From NCBI RefSeq assembly GCF_905207935.1, contig NZ_CAJLNI010000089.1, forward strand, positions 1 through 7,788: a stretch of DNA of 7,788 bases, in the 5' to 3' direction. Below are positions 5,571 to 7,788 of the stretch, in pieces. Under the pieces are notes generated by a model. It searched no databases. It saw only the letters and a program-made list of their open reading frames with translations, and was not told the DNA's origin. The DNA is from an uncultured Haemophilus sp. (GTDB lineage: Bacteria > Pseudomonadota > Gammaproteobacteria > Enterobacterales > Pasteurellaceae). The first letter of the stretch is position 1; the number at the start of each line of letters is the position of its first letter. The position numbers and the translations under genes were made by a program.

Positions 5571-7409
5571 ATGACAGACAAAATCACTTTTAATGATTTA
5601 GGCTTGCCTGAATTCATTCTAAAAGCCGTTTCTGACCTTGGTTTTGAAACACCTTCGCCAATCCAACAAGCTTGTATTCCTGCTCTTTTAGAAGGCAGAG
5701 ATGTACTTGGTATGGCACAAACCGGTAGTGGTAAAACTGCCGCATTCTCTTTACCTATTTTGGCAAAAATTGATCCTGCCGCAAAACATCCACAATTATT
5801 GGTGATGGCACCAACGCGTGAACTTGCAATTCAAGTTGCTGATGCTTGTGAACATTTCATGAAATATGCAAAAGGCATCAACATCGTGACCCTTTATGGT
5901 GGTCAACGCTATGACATTCAATTACGTGCATTAAAACAAGGTGCACAAGTTGTTGTGGGTACACCAGGTCGTATTTTGGATCACATCCGTCGTAACACAT
6001 TAAATCTTTCTGAATTAAAAGCGATCGTTCTTGATGAAGCCGATGAGATGCTTCGCATGGGCTTTATTGACGATGTAGAAACCGTTATGGCTGAATTACC
6101 GGAAGAACACCAAACAGCCCTTTTCTCAGCGACTATGCCTGAGCCAATTCGTCGTATCACAAAACGCTTCATGAACAACCCACAAGAAGTGAAAATCAAA
6201 GTAAATAACGATAATGCGCCAGATATTGAGCAAAATTGTTGGTATGTTCAAGGTTTCCGTAAAAATGAGGCATTATTACGTTTCTTAGAAGTGGAAGAGT
6301 TTGATGCAGCAATCATTTTTACCCGTACCAAAACGGGTACACTTGATGTGACCGAATTATTAGAAAAACACGGTTTCCGTGCTGCGGCATTAAACGGTGA
6401 TATGACTCAGCAATTACGTGAGCAAACCTTAGATCGCTTACGTAATGGTAGCCTTGATATCGTCGTTGCAACTGATGTTGCTGCGCGTGGTATCGATATT
6501 GAACGAATCAGTCTTGTAGTGAACTATGACATCCCGCTTGATGCAGAGTCGTACGTTCACCGTATCGGCCGTACTGGTCGTGCAGGTCGTTCTGGCCGTG
6601 CATTGTTATTCGTTGAACCACGTGAACGCCGTTTACTTCGTAATATCGAACACTTGATGAAAAAACCAATCAATGAAGTTGAATTGCCAAATCATGAAGT
6701 GTTACAAGCCTGTCGTCGCAAAAAATTCCAAGACAAGATTACCAAGCAATTGGAACATCACGATCTCGAAATGTATCGTAGCTTATTAGAAGATTTATTC
6801 ACGGCGGATCAGGATCAAGAAGATATTGCTGCGGCGATGTTGATGTTGCTTCAAGGTAAACAAAAACTCATTCTTCCACCTGATCCACCAATGGATAAAC
6901 GTCGTCGTGACCGTAATGATCGCGGTGATCGACGCGAAAACCCACGTTCAGCTGAACGTCGTGGTGAGCGTAAAGGCTATGGCAACCAACAACCTATGGA
7001 TTTATATCGTATCGAAATCGGTCGTGCAGATGGTGTAGAAGTGCGTCATATCGTAGGTGCGATCGCAAATGAAGGTGATATTAACAGCCGTTACATTGGC
7101 CATATCAAACTTTACGATGACTACTCTACTGTTGAATTACCACAAGGTATGCCAAAAGAATTGCTCCAACAATTCGGAAAAACTCGCGTTTTAAATAAAC
7201 AAATGCAAATGAGCTTTATGGGTGCAGCACAGTCAGACAATAGACGTGGTGGCAATGACTTTGGTGGAAAAGGTCGCCGTAATGAACGTGGAGACCGAGG
7301 CCAAGATCGTTTCCGTGGTGAACGTAATGGTGAGCGTCGTCAGCGTAAATTTAACGATAAAAATGACCGCACTTTTAATGAACGTAGTCGCCGAGATCGC
7401 CAACGTTAA
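5571..7409 (+). CDS. deaD: Cold-shock DEAD-box RNA helicase DeaD (CsdA)
   Basis: This ATP-dependent RNA helicase unwinds RNA during ribosome assembly and mRNA decay, mostly at low temperature. The 612-aa product shows the whole motif set: Q motif with TPSPIQ (27-32), AQTGSGKT (49-56), PTREL (81-85), TPGR (131-134), DEAD (155-158), SAT (186-188), TDVAARGID (301-309) and HRIGRTGRAGR (330-340). After a linker rich in Arg and Asp (442-470) comes the DbpA/CsdA-type RNA-binding domain (about 476-552, LYRIEIGRADGVEVRHIVGAI), then an Arg/Gly/Asn-rich disordered tail (556-612). The start is placed at ATG 5571, which gives MTDKITFNDLGL in line with E. coli MAEFETTFADLGL; an in-frame TTG at 5538 would add 11 unrelated residues. 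The ribosome binding site is weak (GAG 5561-5563). In E. coli deaD also follows pnp and nlpI. Confidence 0.96.
   Translation: MTDKITFNDLGLPEFILKAVSDLGFETPSPIQQACIPALLEGRDVLGMAQTGSGKTAAFSLPILAKIDPAAKHPQLLVMAPTRELAIQVADACEHFMKYAKGINIVTLYGGQRYDIQLRALKQGAQVVVGTPGRILDHIRRNTLNLSELKAIVLDEADEMLRMGFIDDVETVMAELPEEHQTALFSATMPEPIRRITKRFMNNPQEVKIKVNNDNAPDIEQNCWYVQGFRKNEALLRFLEVEEFDAAIIFTRTKTGTLDVTELLEKHGFRAAALNGDMTQQLREQTLDRLRNGSLDIVVATDVAARGIDIERISLVVNYDIPLDAESYVHRIGRTGRAGRSGRALLFVEPRERRLLRNIEHLMKKPINEVELPNHEVLQACRRKKFQDKITKQLEHHDLEMYRSLLEDLFTADQDQEDIAAAMLMLLQGKQKLILPPDPPMDKRRRDRNDRGDRRENPRSAERRGERKGYGNQQPMDLYRIEIGRADGVEVRHIVGAIANEGDINSRYIGHIKLYDDYSTVELPQGMPKELLQQFGKTRVLNKQMQMSFMGAAQSDNRRGGNDFGGKGRRNERGDRGQDRFRGERNGERRQRKFNDKNDRTFNERSRRDRQR
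7366..7374 (-). repeat. DNA uptake signal sequence at the deaD 3' end
   Basis: Exact ACCGCACTT coding for part of D-R-T-F in the disordered DeaD tail, ending 32 nt before the stop codon. Confidence 0.93.
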
Positions 7410-7421
7410 TCCTTATTTAAC

Positions 7422-7449
7422 AGCCCCTTGAAGTAAAAGGGGCTTTTTT
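7422..7449 (+). terminator. Intrinsic terminator after deaD
   Basis: AGCCCCTT (7422-7429) and AAGGGGCT (7437-7444) form a perfect 8-bp G+C-rich stem with a 7-nt loop, followed by a run of six T (7444-7449). It ends the pnp-nlpI-deaD transcripts 12 nt after the deaD stop. Confidence 0.93.
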
Positions 7450-7504
7450 ATTGTCTTAATTCTCGTTACAATCGTCTCTTATCTCAATTTATAAGGTTTA
7501 TCTA

Positions 7505-7788
7505 TTGAAAGGTCTATTTTTACGTATTATTGCTGCTTTTGCATTATTACTTTGGGCAGTGGATATGGTGTTCCCTTGGCAAAAAATTATGCAATCGGAG
7601 CAAAACCCTTACACTGCGATCAAAAATCGCGGTAGCCTTATTGTCGGCACCATTAACAATCCCATTTACTATTTTATTGGGAATGAAGGTGAGTCAGGCT
7701 TGGAATACGAATTAGCAAAAAACTTTGCTGATTATTTAGGGGTTCGCTTACAAATTAAAACCTTAGAAAATAACGATCAACTTTTTAA
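7505..7788 (+). CDS. mltF: Membrane-bound lytic murein transglycosylase F (MltF), N-terminal part, truncated by window
   Basis: MltF cleaves the glycan strands of peptidoglycan to 1,6-anhydromuropeptides and is tethered to the envelope. Only the first 94 codons are present. A short basic start (MKGLFLR) leads into a hydrophobic segment (about 6-23) that serves as signal or anchor. The beginning of the solute-binding-like regulatory domain follows: YTAIKNRGSLIVGTINNP, then SGLEYELAKNFADYLGV, close to E. coli MltF (GLDYELAKQFADYLGVKL). The lysozyme-like catalytic domain lies beyond the window. The start is TTG at 7505, with AAGG (7493-7496) 8 nt upstream; the next in-frame ATG (7565) would delete the membrane segment. 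A TACAAT at 7467-7472 is a possible -10 box, but no good -35 partner is seen. The gene lies 55 nt beyond the deaD terminator and is probably an independent unit. Confidence 0.9.
   Translation, partial: MKGLFLRIIAAFALLLWAVDMVFPWQKIMQSEQNPYTAIKNRGSLIVGTINNPIYYFIGNEGESGLEYELAKNFADYLGVRLQIKTLENNDQLF

Noticed and set aside
5981..6199. Minus-strand open frame opposite deaD
   Set aside because: Shadow of the helicase core coding sequence.
7222..7431. Plus-strand frame overlapping the deaD tail
   Set aside because: Frame-shifted reading of the repetitive Arg/Gly codons with no independent start signal.
7530..7715. Plus-strand 61-aa frame over mltF
   Set aside because: It overlaps the well-supported mltF frame, has no ribosome binding site and no similarity I recognise.
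1..7788. CRISPR arrays, insertion sequences, tRNA or rRNA genes, toxin-antitoxin or defence systems
   Set aside because: No spaced direct repeat array, transposase motif, cloverleaf or relevant protein signature was seen; nearly all the sequence is explained by conserved genes.

Overview
The window looks like chromosomal DNA of a naturally competent Pasteurellaceae bacterium, most likely a Haemophilus. The main reason is eight exact copies of the 9-bp Haemophilus-type DNA uptake signal (AAGTGCGGT or its complement) in 7.8 kb. The A+T-rich codon usage and the close protein resemblance to gammaproteobacterial housekeeping genes agree with this. I cannot fix the species from the sequence alone.

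Left part (1-1625, sulfur theme). The window opens in the last 43 codons of a gene resembling the C-terminus of the UPF0597 / L-cysteine desulfidase (YhaM/CyuA) family, closed by a strong terminator built from a pair of inverted uptake signals. Next comes a two-gene unit: tsuA (yeeE), a membrane thiosulfate transporter, and tsuB (yeeD), a TusA-like sulfurtransferase. They are 9 nt apart and probably cotranscribed. tsuAB ends at a second terminator almost identical to the first, so the pair sits between 42-bp direct repeats.

Middle (1641-2350). A minus-strand YhcH/YiaL-family gene (NanQ-like sugar anomerase family) converges on tsuB and shares its terminator. Its start region faces a 242-bp gap that carries a good sigma70-type promoter for pnp. 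A long imperfect hairpin begins almost exactly at the predicted pnp transcript start.

Right part (2351-7788). pnp (polynucleotide phosphorylase), nlpI (outer-membrane TPR lipoprotein) and deaD/csdA (cold-shock DEAD-box RNA helicase) follow in the order known from E. coli. A hairpin separates pnp from nlpI, and deaD ends at a clean intrinsic terminator. The window closes inside mltF, a membrane-bound lytic transglycosylase cut off by the window edge.

PNPase and DeaD both act on structured RNA, and the pnp leader hairpin suggests RNase III/PNPase autoregulation as in E. coli. NlpI and MltF both concern peptidoglycan turnover. I found no mobile element, CRISPR array, tRNA, rRNA or unknown multi-gene system. 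The points most worth a second look are the repeat-bracketed tsuAB cassette, the pnp leader structure and the use of uptake signals as terminators and protein tails.
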